The notes under the pieces were generated by a model. The model ran no database searches. It had not been told where the DNA came from and saw nothing but the letters and a program-made list of their open reading frames with translations. Source: Brassica napus (Eukaryota; Streptophyta; Magnoliopsida; Brassicales; Brassicaceae). From it: a stretch of 64,000 nucleotides of DNA. Where the stretch lies: contig NC_063448.1 in the NCBI RefSeq assembly GCF_020379485.1, positions 7,091,726 to 7,155,725 on the forward strand. The letters run 5' to 3'. The position numbers and the translations under genes were made by a program. This document shows positions 23,779 to 37,237 of this stretch, piece by piece (within the stretch, counting starts at the first letter, position 1; each line of letters starts with the position of its first letter).

Positions 23779-24035
23779 GAGGATCGTACACCTCCTATGT
23801 TCTTGATGGGTTCCTTGGAGATTTTATTTTAAGCCTATTTAACTATATATAAGTTAAAAAAAAAATCTATATGTAAAGAAAAAAAACTATATATAAGTAT
23901 TTCTTTAAGTTGTTATTAATGATGTAATGGGAATCTCGAACCAGAATTCATTAATTATATATTTTTATTGGAAAGTAACTATATTAACTGGTGTTCTTAA
24001 GATATAAATTTTAATATAATTTTATGACTGCAATA
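23779..24035 (+). other. 3' flank of BLUEJAY copy 1
   Basis: Likely 3' UTR plus AT-rich flank, well conserved after all three copies. No separate gene. Confidence 0.5.
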
Positions 24036-26183
24036 TCCCCTAATATATTAAAAGGAGAATTTTTTTAGGGATAATTTAAAAAATGCCTTATTGATGAGTT
24101 AAAATTTGAAAAATACATCTTTGTTTTTCTTTTTTGAAAATTACACTTTTTATATGAGAAAAGACATTGTTATCCTGATTTTTAATTAGATATTGTTAGT
24201 TATATTAAGATAATTATTATTACTTATATTAAGATAATTACATGTTAGTATTTACAATGTATAATAAAACAAATAATATGTAAATATACAATATGAGAAA
24301 CGTAAATATTACATTAAACATCTATCATAATATTACAATTTTGATATAAAATCAAAAAAATTAGAATAAGTAATTATACAACATAAGAAAAAAACAAATA
24401 ATAAGTAAATATATAATATAAGAAATGAAAGAAACTACATTAAACATCTATCTGAAAAATGTATATATAGGTTTACATTTTTATTATTTTTATATGTAAA
24501 TACACAATATAAGAAAAACAAGCATACAATATAAGAAATAAAAATATTACATTAAACATATATCATAATATTATTATCTGATATAAAATGAGGAAAACAT
24601 AATAATTGAATATACAATATAAAAAAAATAAACAATAAGTAAATATAAAATTAAGAAATGAAAAAACAAATTAAACATCTCTCTAAAAAATATATTGTAA
24701 AATAAATAATAAATATATATACAATATAAGAAATAAAAATATTAAAATAAATAAATATACAATATAAGATAAACTAAACATAGCGTAAATATATAATATA
24801 AGAAATACAAATATTACACTAAACATCTAATGTAATATTATCATTTGATATAAAAGCAAAAAAAATTAGAATAAGTAAATATACAACATAGGAAAAATAA
24901 TCAATAAGTAAATATTCAATATCAGAAATATAAAAAATAAATTAGAAATCTATCTGAAAAATGTATACTAAAATAAAAATAAATAATAAGTAAATATACA
25001 ATATAAGAAATAGAAAAACTACATTAAACATCTTTCTGAAAAATGTATAGTAAAATTAATAATAAATAAATATAGAATATAAGAAATAAAATTATTACAT
25101 TAAACATCTATCATAATATTAAAATAAAAATAAATAATAAGTAAATATACAATATAAAAAATAGAAAACCTACATTAAGCATCTATCTGGAAAATGTATA
25201 GTAAAATAAATAATAAATAAATATACAACATAAAATATATAAATATTATATTAACCATCTATCTTAATATTACTATTTCATATAAAAGTAAAATACAATT
25301 AGACTAAGAATATATACAATATAAGAAATAGAAAAACTACATTAATCATCTATCTGAAAAATATATTTTTCATTTTTATTATTTCTAAATATTTTTATAA
25401 ATAAATATACAATATAGAAAAAATAAATAATAAGTAAATATACAATATAATAAATAGAAATATTACATTAAACATATATTGTAATATTAGAATAAATAAA
25501 TATACAATATAAGAACAAATACATAATAAGTAAATATACTATATAAGAAATAAAAATATTACATTAAAAATCTATCATAACAAGAAAAAATAAACAATAT
25601 GTAAATATACAATATTAAAAATGGAAAAACTAAATTAAACATCTATCTGAAAATTTATAGTACAATAAATAATAAGTAAATATACAATATAAAAATATAA
25701 ATGTTACATTAAACATCTATCGTAATATTAGATAAGTAAATATACAATATAAGAAAATAAAAAATAATTATATATACAATATAAAAATATAGAAAAACTA
25801 CACTCAATAACTATCTAGAAATGTATGGTAAAATAAATGATAAGTAAATATAAAATAGAGAAAATATAAATATTACATTAAACATCTATCGTAATATTAC
25901 CATTTGATATAAAATGAAGAAAATTAGAGTAAATAAATATACAATATAAGAAAAGCTAAGTAATAAGTAAATATACAATATAAGAAATGAAAAACTACAT
26001 TAAACATCTATCTGAAAAAAGTAAAGTTTTTTCTGGTTTTATTTAAAGATATATGTGTAAATATACAATATGTGTAATTAGACATAAACATACAATTTAG
26101 AATACAACGTCCAAAATAATAGTTATATAGTTAACATTTGAAAATCAAAATAGTTCCGATCGTAGAGCGGATTAAACCCGTAG
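24036..26183 (+). mobile_element. AT-rich Helitron-like element with internal repeat array
   Basis: Begins at TCCCCTAATATATTAAAAGG, a Helitron-like 5' end, and finishes with a degenerate hairpin end (GTAGAGCGGATTAAACCCGTAG, 26162-26183) comparable to the clean CTAG ends at 37237 and 57164. Between them are many degenerate repeats built on the phrases AAGTAAATATACAATATAAG and ACATTAAACATCTATC, roughly every 60-130 bp. No helicase/Rep frame, so non-autonomous. Whether one or several nested elements are present is not resolved. Confidence 0.6.
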
Positions 26184-27170
26184 TTAAATTATAGTGATTG
26201 TAATTCAACATTTTAACCTCTACAACGTCTTCCTTCGAGCAAGTAAATTGTTAGAATGAATATTTCACAACTCACGTTATAAACAGACTTTTTCAAAGTT
26301 GTTTAACGATGACAAGATATAAATCAGAGTTGAACAAAACAGAGAGTCTAAACAGAATTAATGAGATTCTAACAATTTACTTTACAACCAACGTTCAAAA
26401 CAGAGAATTTTGCAAACAGCCAATATTTGAAATAAGTACTCGATCAGAGTGGTCACCTTATTTAATACCTTATTAACAGTTCCCTTCAGCTCCCTTGCGC
26501 AACAGATTGGGGATACTCGGTTGCAGTGGCGGAGGTAGAGTGTAAGGAGGGGAGTCATCTAACCCCTAAGAATTTTTGTTACAGAAAAATTTATTTGTAT
26601 TTTTGATGAGAAAGTTAGTGAAATGTTGTAAAATCATTATATTGACCCCGGTAACATATGCTCAATATTAACATAAAACCCATAACTTAATTTATTGACC
26701 CGTTAATTTTTTTGGCTAGCTCCGCCACTGCTTGGTTGTCACGTTCAGTGAAGTAGTTCCCTTGAGCTCATCCTCCCTAATTCAAAACAGAGTGATCAGA
26801 ACGGGGCATTCTCAGTACCTAAAATTATCATGAGAAACTACACAATACTGTTAGTGTTTAACATTGCTCTTCTTCTACGCCAACAAAAACAAACAATGGT
26901 CAAGATTACATATTTTATGTAGATCTTGCTAACAAAACACTTTGAAATGCTTGGTTCTTAAAGCATGGAAACAAACCAGAAAACGTTAGTGGCTTTGCAA
27001 TAATTTACTTCACTGAAGAACTACCTTACTAGCAACCATGTAAACGTCTAATATATGAATTGTTGCTTGCTCAGAATAACCAATCTACATGATCGAGTTA
27101 CGTAAATGGATTTTCAACATTTTCAACCTGAAATTCCTATATCTAAGGTTTTTCATAAAGCTAATTCGTA
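26184..27170. other. Spacer with a local duplication
   Basis: No gene is recognised. A segment near 26830-26985 (ACTACACAATACTGTTAGTG to GAAATGCTTGGTTCTTAAAG) recurs in degenerate form at 27177-27305, a local tandem duplication of about 340-bp period. The hAT-like MITE at 26524-26730 lies here. Confidence 0.5.
26524..26730. mobile_element. hAT-type MITE, 207 bp
   Basis: Inverted ends CAGTGGCGGAG and CTCCGCCACTG flanked by an 8-bp duplication with one mismatch (CTCGGTTG / CTTGGTTG), as expected for hAT elements. Non-coding. Confidence 0.8.
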
Positions 27171-29150
27171 ACGAGAACTACACAATACTGTTAGTGTCCG
27201 AGATTACTCTTCCTCTAATCAAAAAAATTAAAAACAAATGGTCCATATTTCAAAATCCATGTAGATCCCACTAACAGAGAACGTTGAAATGCTTGGTTCT
27301 TAAAGCCATGAAATATTGACCTTATATTTTATTATAATAGATTTTACAAATATATGAGCATGAAAATATATTTTTATATACACCGATTTCAGAAAAAGGA
27401 AAGTTCACAAAAAATGATATTGAAAAATAAATAATCATCCCTTTAAACTATTATTTTAAACAACATAGTATTTATAAATATATGGAAATTAGTAAAATAT
27501 TTCCTTTATATCAAAATATTTTGTTAGATGATTACAAAATTAGGGGAAAGTTTCATGATTACCATTTTGTTAGTATCATTATTCATGTTTACCATCACTA
27601 AAGAGACATTTTTAAAAATATTTTATTTATTAAAAGAAGGCAAATGACTCTTATCCCTTAAATAAATAAATTTATCTTTTCGAATTATACTTTTTCAAAT
27701 TCAAACTTTTTTATAATTTTGTTTTTGAATTTTTTATCAAATATTTTTTTCAAATTTTCTTTTTGAAATTTTAAAATTCTTTTTGAAACTATTTTTAAAA
27801 ATCTTTTAAAAAATTGAAAAATTTAATTATATTTATTAGAACCCTAAACTCCACATTCCAAAAACCCTACCCTACCTCTTAACTCTAAACCTTAAATCTA
27901 AATAAGTTAACCATAGGGTTATAAATGTTTTTTTCCTCTGAGGGTAAAAGTGGTTTAGATAAAATTTAGTTATGTCAATTAAACCATTTGTACATTATTT
28001 AAAATATATGACTCACCTTTTTAATCATCTTTAACAAATTATATCAAATCATACATTTTGAATAGTTAAAGTATGACACTAAATATTATGATTGAACAAA
28101 ATTTGTAATATTTTCTTCTTAAAAGTATAACCTTCAAGGTAGGAAAAAGTATAAGAAATAGTGAATGTTTTAGTTGTTTAAAAGAAAAGAGATACGATTT
28201 AAATGAAGTGAATTTTTTTTTAAAAATATACAATAAACTTCTTTTTAAATGGTTTAAAATTCTAATTAACCAAATATTCTAAACTATATTATTTCAAAAA
28301 CAATGATTTTAATTTTTTTGATAATATACTTCTATGAAAATTAAGTGAATTTCATATGATTTTATAATAAATAAAACAAAAATATATTTTATTTCTTATT
28401 TTATGACCAAAACGTTAAATACGTAAATTTAAAATAATTTTAAGATAATAATATTTTATTATGTCATATATTTACGATAGCTAATTAATGATAGTCAAAA
28501 TTACAATGGATAAGTTTGAACAGTGATTTCAATATCTACAACTAATTTTCAATAAATAATTACCGAACGGTTACAGAGTTGAACCGTATTAAAAAATAAT
28601 TAATGTATTTAAAAGTCAATTTAGGAAAAGGTGAAATGGACTATGGCTTATATATTGCAAGACTCACTTCTAATTATTAAAGAGCAGAGCAACAGAGAAA
28701 GAGAGAGATAGGATTGTTTGAGGTGTGTATTTGTTTACTTAAAAATATAATTTGCCTAAGGCTTCTTCTTCTTCACCCTCAAACATTATCATCATCATCT
28801 ATACTTGGTGTCTTTCTTTGTCTCTAAACTTTAGCTATTTACTGGTATTTTCTTCTTGGTTTCTTTCTTTGCACCTCAACACTAGGAGTACAATAGAAAA
28901 CAACTTATTATATGTCTTCTTTCAAAAAGTTGCAAATGAAATCTAACTCTTTGGAATTATATTTGTTCTACTCGTAAATGTCTTCTAGTGGCTTTTTTCC
29001 TTTTCATGTCGTCAATCTCCATGGCGTGTTCCTGTTCATCTAAATATTTGCTTTCTAATTATTTTGAAACATATTTCATTTCTACCTTTTTTTTACCAAC
29101 TATTTTACTAATGGAACTTTGTGGAATACGCAAAAGCAAACCGTGAGAAG
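27171..29150 (+). promoter_or_regulatory. BLUEJAY copy 2 upstream region
   Basis: The part from about 27960 matches copy 1 upstream DNA; the part from about 27162 to 27960 matches copy 3 upstream DNA but not copy 1. A poly(T)/AACCCTA-rich patch (27540-27960) is therefore an insertion shared by copies 2 and 3 or a loss in copy 1. The TATA region is at about 28645-28656. Confidence 0.55.
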
Positions 29151-31518
29151 ATGTCTTCATCGTACAACAACACAATTTCATCATCCTCCACTCAGGCTTT
29201 CCCCCTCTTAGCCATCGGAACAAACAACTTTAACCGTGAAGAGACGGCGGTGACAATGAATCAACGGCCCAACTCCGTTTCTCCACCACCCAGGAGACTA
29301 AGAAACAAACCAGGAAACCCAAGTAAATACCTCTTCTTAACATATGCTGTTATAAATGAGGTGTTCCAAATAACCTTGAACTCTTATCATCATATGTTAT
29401 TATAAATGAAGTGTTCCAAATAACCTTTGACTTAATTTACTTTTTGTAGTTATTATCGATAATATAAGTATTAATATCATCATCATTTGACCAGATTATA
29501 TTTTATACTCTCTCTGTTTCATTATAAGTGTCGTTTTAGGTTTCGACACACGGATTAAGGAAACAATTAATTTTGTACATTTCCTATAAAAAAACGATAT
29601 TACCTATACACCTAACCATATTTCAACCAATAGAAAAATAAATTTTGCATAAAATTAATAAATTTTGCATTGAAAATCGAAAACGACACTTATTTTGTAA
29701 CGAAAAAAAATTCTCTAAAACTACACTTAATATGAAACGGAGGGAGTATTGTTAGAATTTTTTTACAAGAAGATTAGTCTATTCAATTACTTATATATTG
29801 TCTCTTGGCTAATGGATTGTATTGTGGTGATTCATAAGGTCCAGATGCTGAAGTGATAGCCTTGTCTCCAGAGGAGATAATGGTGACGAACAGGTTCCAA
29901 TGTGAAGTATGCAAAAAAGGATTTCAAAGAGAACAGAATCTCCGGCTTCACAGGAGAGGACACAACCTTCCATTTAACCTGAAACAAAAGTCTGACGAAG
30001 AAGTAAGGAGGAAGGTGTATGTTTGTCCGGAGCCCACGTGCGTCTACCATGATCCGTCACGTGCTCTCGGAGACCTCACAGGAATCAAGAAGCATTATTA
30101 CCGGAAGCACGGTGAGAAGAAGTTTAAATGCGAGAAATGCGATAAGTGTTACGCTGTTGAATCTGATTGCAAAGCCCACTCTAAGATTTGTGGTACCAAA
30201 GAGTATCGATGTGTTTGTGATACCAAATTCTCTAGGTAATTAACTATATAACGTCTTTCTTGGTTCCATTCTATAACCTTTTTTTTCCTTTTGATAGTTT
30301 TGTTCATATTATGAATCATTTTGAATAAGAATCGGTTATACTAGTGTGATAAAAACATTAAAAACGTGTTGGTTAACTCATACATGTTATAGTCTATAGC
30401 CATTAACATTTGTTATTCCAAATTCAAATATATTTTTTACGGTGAATTGATAACATTGAGTATCTTAATTACATACTCCCTCCGTTTCAGATTATTTGTC
30501 GTTGTAGGACAAAAATTTTGTTTCAAAATAAGTGTCGTTTTATAATTTCAATGCAAAATTGAATGATTTTATATTTTAATCTATTTTACAATTGGTTGAA
30601 ATGTGGTTAGGTGTATTGGTAATGACGTTTTTATCTAGTAAATATACAAAATTAAATGTTTTTTTAATCTGTGTGCCTAAGTCTAAAATGACAAGTAATC
30701 TGAAACGGATGGAGTATTTGTTTTTGGGGTGTTATTGCAGAAGAGACAGTTACGACACGCATAGGGCATTCTGTGATGCGTTAGCACAAGAGTCAGCAGG
30801 AAACCCTAACTTGAGCTTCACGGAAATGCTAGCAGCCGCTGGTGGAAATGATGGCAGTAGCAGACATGGCTTTTACGACGGTGCTTCTTCTGCCGTCTCT
30901 CACAACCATTTTGGTAACAACTCAAACACTGGTTTTGCCCCTCTAGCTCCAGGTCACAATCTGAACCGTTCATCGTCCCAAAAGTTTGAAGACATTTTTC
31001 CTCAGACCACAAACCCTAACCATGTTCCTACTAATTTCCCCATGCAATACCCTTCGAACCAAGGACTGTTGGCACGGAACGACCAGAATCTCATGAACCA
31101 GCACGGTCTGATCAACAGCAACAACAACAATAACAACTTGTTCAATCCCGGATACTTTCAAGCCAACACTCAGAACCTCTCTGATCAGACAGGTGCTCCT
31201 CCTCTTTTCAACCATGCTGACAACAACGTTCCTCCTGCTCTGCTTAGAGGGTCAAGTGTGGCCGCTAATAACTTTGGAGGCAATGGTAATGTAAACTTTC
31301 AAGGTCAAATGAACTCTCTAGCTGCGACAAGTGATCATCAAGGCAGGCCCGGTAGCAGCATTTTCGACCATCGTTTCGGAAACAATCTAAGCATGGGAGG
31401 CCCTGATAGGCGGACTTTGGACTTTCTTGGCGTTAATGGTCGTGGTGGCCATAATGAACCTCCTTTGGACCTTGACATCAACTTTTCAGATCCAAATAAT
31501 CCATTCGGAAATGTTTGA
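29151..31518 (+). CDS. BLJ: INDETERMINATE-domain transcription factor BLUEJAY/IDD6, copy 2
   Basis: Exons 29151-29322, 29839-30235 and 30741-31518 encode 448 residues, collinear with copy 1. All zinc ligands of the four fingers are kept. Two ID-domain changes set it apart from copies 1 and 3: Ala73 to Val before finger 1 and Gln93 to Arg inside finger 1 (NLRLHRRGH, where IDD proteins normally have NLQLHRRGH). Exon 3 has Pro-to-Ser and Ser-to-Thr changes around residues 265-285. Intron 1 is longer because of a MITE. The frame is intact and the TATA region is conserved, so it may be expressed. Function is inferred from the family; the Arg in finger 1 could alter DNA contacts. Confidence 0.92.
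29518..29746. mobile_element. Stowaway MITE in intron 1 of BLUEJAY copy 2
   Basis: Starts CTCTCTCTGTTTCATTATAA and ends ATGAAACGGAGGGAG with TA on both sides. Copy 1 has the empty site (TTTTATATTGTTAG near 22000). A sister insertion is at the same place in copy 3. Confidence 0.88.
30476..30714. mobile_element. Stowaway MITE in intron 2 of BLUEJAY copy 2
   Basis: Same insertion as in copy 1. Here the right end is GGATGGAG, matching the inverse of the left end, so it keeps the ancestral terminus. Confidence 0.8.
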
Positions 31519-32093
31519 GAGGATCGTACACCTCCTATGTTCTTGATGGGTTCCTTGGAGATTTTATTTTAAGCCTATTTAACTATATATAAGTTAAAAA
31601 AAAATCTATAAGTAAATAAAAAAAACTATATATAAGTATTTCTTTAAGTTGTTATTAATGATGTAATGGGAATCTCGAACCAGAATTCATTAATTATATA
31701 TTTTTATTGGAAAGTAACTATATTAATTGGTTTTCTTAAGATATAAATTTTAATATAATTTTATGACTGCAATATCCCCTAATATATTAAAAGGAGAAAT
31801 TTTTTTAATAAGTAACCTTAAATCTTAAATGTGTAAAATATTCACAAAATGGTGTTATGCTGATTTGTCAATATATGAGGGCTTCTCACATCTTCAATTT
31901 AAAAGACGCTTCTCTTACTAAAGTATTTGCATAATATGCCATTGTACATCATTAAAATAATATCCTTTATTATAAGCATTGTTAACATATAATATAAAGG
32001 TTAAGTTATAATCGTATAGCTGTTATAAACACGTTGTTGTAAAAAAAAACTGTTATAAACACGTTACTAAAAAAATATTATTGCTGGCTCACG
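31519..32093. other. 3' flank of BLUEJAY copy 2
   Basis: Continues the match to the flank of copy 3 (61579-62025 and 63388-63536). It includes a Helitron-like start (TCCCCTAATATATTAAAAGG) near 31776. No gene. Confidence 0.5.
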
Positions 32094-35000
32094 TAAATCC
32101 TTACTAATAAAAAGGACTTTTTGAGGCTCCATAGAGTATCCACATCAGAGAAAAAAATTCTTCCGAAATATGACACGTGGCATTATTATTTAAAAAATAG
32201 AAAATAAATAATAAGTAAATTTGCAATATAAGAAAAAATAAATTATTACTAATAAAAGGGACCTTTTGAGGCTCCATAGAGCGTCCACATCAGCGAAAAA
32301 AATTCTTCCGAAAGATGACACGTGACATTATTATTTAAAAAATTGAAAATAAATAATAAATAAATTTGCAATATATCCTTACTAATAAAATGGACCTTTT
32401 GAGGCTCCATAGAGCGTCCACATCAGCGAAAAAAATTCTTCCGAAAGAAGACACGTGGCATTATTATTTAAAAAATAGAAAATAAATAATAAGTAAATTT
32501 GCAATATAAGAAAAAATAAATAATATGTAAATAAATAAACAGAAACATTGCATTAAACTAATAAGTAAATATAAAATATAAGGAAAAGAAATTATAAGTA
32601 AATATACAATTAAGAAATAAAAAATTAAATTAAACATATATATGAAAAATGTATAGTAGAATAAATAATAACTAAATACACAATATAAGAAATAGAAATA
32701 TTATATTAAATATTTATCGTAATATTAGAATAAATAAATATATTTTTCTATACTAATAAAAGGAACCTTTTGAGGCTCCATAGAGCGTCCACATCAGCGA
32801 AACAAATTCTTCCGAAAGATGATACGTGGCATTATTATTTGTAAAACAGAAAATAAATAATAAGTAAATTTGCAATATAAGAAAAAATAAATAATATATA
32901 AATAAATAAACAGAAACATTGCATTAAACTAATAAGTAAATATACAATATAAGAAAATTAAATTATAAGTAAATATACAATTAAGAAATAAAAAACTAAA
33001 TTAAACATATATATGAAAAATGTATAGTAGAATAAATAATAACTAAATACACAATATAAAAAATAGAAATATTATATTAAATATTTATCGTAATATTAGA
33101 ATAAATAAATATAAAATATAAGAAAAAAATAAATAATAAGTAAATATAGTATATAAGAAATAAAAATATTACATTAGATATATATCGTAATATTATCAGT
33201 GATATAAAAGCAAGAAATTTAGAATAAACAAATATACAAAATAAGAAAACATAAACAGTAAGTAAATATACACTATAAAAAATGGAAAAAATTAAATTAA
33301 ACATATATCTGAAAATCTATACTAATAAAAGGAACCTTTTGAGGCTCCATAGAGCGTCCACATCAGCGAAAAAAATTCTTCCGAAAGATGACAAGTGGCA
33401 TTATTATTTAAAAAATAGAAAATAAATATTAAGTAAATTTGCAACATAAGAAAAAGTAAATAATATGTAAATAAATAAACAGAAACATTGCATTAAACTA
33501 ATAAGTAAATATATAATGTAAGGAAAAGAAATTATAAGTAAATATACAATTAAGAAATAAAAAACTAAATTAAACGTATATATGAAAAATGTATAGTAGA
33601 ATAAATAATAACTAAATACACAATATAAGAAATAGAAATATTATATTAAATATTTATTTGTATTAAATATTTATCGTAATATTAGAATAAATAAATATAT
33701 TTTTCTATACTAATAAAAGGAACCTTTTGAGGCTCCATAGAGCGTCCACATCAGCGAAACAAATTCTTCCGAAAGATGACACGTGACATTATTATTTAAA
33801 AAACAGAAAATAAATAATAAGTAAATTTGCAATATAAAAAAAATAATAATATGTAATTAAATAAACAGAAACATTGCATTAAACTAATAAGTAAATATAC
33901 AATATAAGGAAAATAAATTATAAGTAAATATACAATTAAGAAATGAAAAACTAAATTAAACATATATATGAAAAATCTATAGTAGGATTAATAATAACTA
34001 AATACACAATATAATAAATAGAAATATTATATTAAATATTTATCGTAATATTAGAATAAATAAATATAAAATATAAGAAAAAATAAATAATAAGTAAATA
34101 TAGTATATAAGAAATAAAAATATTACATTAGATATATATCGTAATATTATCAGTGATATAAAAGCAAGAAATTTAGAATAAACAAATATACAAAATAGGA
34201 AAAGATAAACAGTAACTAAATATACAATATAAAAAATGAAAAAACTAAATTAAACATATATCTGAAAAATGTATAGTTAAATAAATAATAAGTAAATATA
34301 CAATATAAAAATATTACATTAAACATTAATTATAATATTACAATAAGTAAATACAAAACATAAGAAAAATAAAGAATAAGTAAATATACAATATAACAAA
34401 TACAAAAAATACATTAAACATCTATCTGAAAAGTATATTACAATAAAAAGTTAGCTAAGTAAATATACAATATAAGTAATAGAAATATTACATCAAACAT
34501 CTATCGTAATATTACAATTTGATATAAAAGCAAAACAGTTAGATAAGTAAATATACAATATAAAAAATAAAAAAACTACATTAAACATCTATCTAAAAAA
34601 TGTATAGTTTTACATTTTTATTATTTCCAGATATTTTATAAGTAAATATAAAATATAAGTCAAACAAGCATACAATATGAGAAATATAAATATTACTTCA
34701 AACCTCTATCATAATATTATCATTTGATATAAAAGCAAGAAAATTAAAATAAGTAAATATACGATATAACAAAAAATAAACAATAGGTAAAATACAATTA
34801 AGAAATTAAAAACTAAATTAAACATTTGTGTGAAAAAAAATGTTTAGAAAAATAAATATACAATTTTAAAAAATAGAAATATTTTATTAAACATCTATCA
34901 TAATATTAGAATAAGTAAATATACAATATAAGAAAAAATAAACAATAAGTAAATATACATTAGTAGAAATAGATACTAATAAAATAGACATTTTGAGGTT

Positions 35001-37237
35001 TCATATAGGGTTCACATCAGCGAAAAAAACTTCTCCCAAGAGACGAGACATTATTATTTAAAAAATAGAAAATAAATAATAAGTAAATAAACAATATAAA
35101 AATAGAAACATTAAATTAAACAATAATAATTAAATATACAATATAAAGAAAAATAAATAATAAGTAAATATACAATATAATAAATAGAAATATTACATTA
35201 AACATATATCATAATATTATCATTTAATATAAAAGCAAGAAAATTAGAATAAGTAAATATACAATATATAAAATGGAAAAAGTAAATTAAACATATATAT
35301 GAAAATGTATAGTTAAATAAATAATAAGTGAATATACAATATAAAAATATTACACTAAACATTTATTATAATATTACAATGAGTAAATATAAAACATAAA
35401 AAAATAATAAGTAAATATACAATATAAGAAATACAAAAAATGCATTAAACATCTATCTGAAAAATATATTATAAAATAAATAATAAGTAAATATATAATA
35501 TAAGAAATAGAAATATTACTTTAAACATCTATAGTAATATTACAATTTAATATAAAAGAAAAACAATTAGATAAGTAAATATACAATATAAGAAATAGAA
35601 ACACTACATTAAACATCTATCTGAAAAATGTATAGTTTTACATTTTTATTATTTCCAAATATTTTATAAGTAAATATACAATATAAGTAAAACAAGCATA
35701 CAATATATATAAAAGAAACGTACAATATAAGAAATATAAATATCACATTAAACCTCTATCATAATACTATTATTTGGTATAAAAGGAAGAAAATTAAAAT
35801 AAATAAATATACAATATAAAAAAAATAAAACAATAGGTAAAATACAATTAAGAAATCAAAAAACTAAATTAAACATCTCTCTAAAAAATGTTTAGTAAAA
35901 TGAATAATAAGTAAATATACAATTTAACAAATAGAAATATTATATTAAACATCTATCGTAATATTAGAATTAATAAATATACAATATAAGGAAAAATACA
36001 CAATAAGTAAATATACAATATTATAACTGAAAAAAATAAATTAAAAATCAATCTGAAAAATGTATAGTAAAATAAATAATAATTAAGCATATTTATTTTG
36101 ACAACAATAATTAAGTATAAGAAATCAAAATATTCCATTAAGCATCTATCATAACATTAGAATTAAAAAAAAAAAGTAAATATACAATATAAGGAAAAAT
36201 AAATAATAAGTAAATATACAATATAAGAAATAAAAACTAACATCAAACATCTATCAGAAAATGTATTTTTTTACATTTTTATTATTTACAAATACTTTTA
36301 TAAGTAAATATATATACAATATATGAAGAAATAAATAGTAAGTAAATATGCAATATAAGAGATAGAAATGTTACATATTATAATAAGTAAAAATATAAGA
36401 AAAAATAAATAATTAGTAAATATAGTATATAAAAATAAAAATATTACATTAAATATATATCATAATATTATCATTGATATAAAAGCAAAAAATTTAGAAA
36501 AAGTAAATTTACAAAATAATAAAAGATAAATAGTAAGTAAATATACAATATAAAAAAATTATACATCTATCTCAAAAATGTATAGTTAGATGGAAAATGT
36601 ATAGTTAAATAAATAATAAGCAAATATACAGTATAAGACATAAAAATATTACGTTAAATATCTATTGTAATTTTACCATTTGATATAAAAGCAAGAAAAT
36701 TAGAATAAATAAATATACAATACAGAGCGATGGTCAGTTTAAGTTTTTGTCACAAAATAGCTTTAATAAGAAAAATGACCAAAAGAAGTTTTATTAAAGA
36801 GTAAAAATACTTTTATACCGTAGGGTTAACTAATCTAGATTTAGGATTTAGAGTTAAGGGTGGGGTTTTGAGGATAGGATTTCAAATTAAAAAAAAAATT
36901 AAAATTAAAATTTTCAAAATAAAAAGTGGCTATTTTGGTCATTTTACTTATTCAATGTTATTTTGTGACAAAAACTTAAAAAAAAATTTGAGAGAGATGT
37001 CCTACAATATAAGAAAAACTAAATAATACGTAAATATACAATATAAAAAATGAAAAACTATCTTAAACATCTATCTGAAAAATGTATAGTTTTCAGTTTT
37101 TTCGTAAGGAAATATATATTCACACAAACATACAATTCAGAATTTTGTTGTTCTTCGTAATACAATGTTAAAAAAAACTATATAGTTAACATTTGAAAAT
37201 CAAAATAGCCCCGCGCGTAGCGCGGATTAACTCCTAG
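32094..37237 (+). mobile_element. Helitron complex A: repeated 5' ends, AT-rich array, clean hairpin-CTAG 3' end
   Basis: Helitron-like 5' ends (TACTAATAAAA followed by TTTTGAGGCTCCATAGAGCG) occur near 32100, 32245, 32385, 32750, 33315, 33710 and, diverged, 34975, but only one 3' end is seen: the palindrome CCGCGCGTAGCGCGG (37211-37225) followed by CTAG (37234-37237). Between them run degenerate repeats of the AAGTAAATATACAATATAAG type. The 32735-33300 part recurs at 33690-34250. No Rep/helicase frame is present. Probably several nested or tandem Helitrons sharing one terminus. Confidence 0.75.
36724..37001. mobile_element. MITE-like insertion within Helitron A
   Basis: TAAGTTTTTGTCACAAAATA near the left is inverted near the right (TATTTTGTGACAAAAACTTA). 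The interior contains GGGTTTAGAGTTAAGGG-like plant repeat sequence. A second copy sits at the matching place at 56641-56932. Borders are approximate. Confidence 0.55.

Noticed and set aside
33077..33304. Hydrophobic 60-75-codon frames in 31-43 kb as membrane proteins
   Set aside because: Ile/Phe/Tyr/Leu runs arise from the AT-rich Helitron array; no start context or domain.
36724..36999. 9-bp target-site duplication (AGAGCGATG / AGAGAGATG) around the MITE-like insertion
   Set aside because: The sister copy at 56641 has about 10 more bases at the left edge, so the apparent left half is the result of a deletion.
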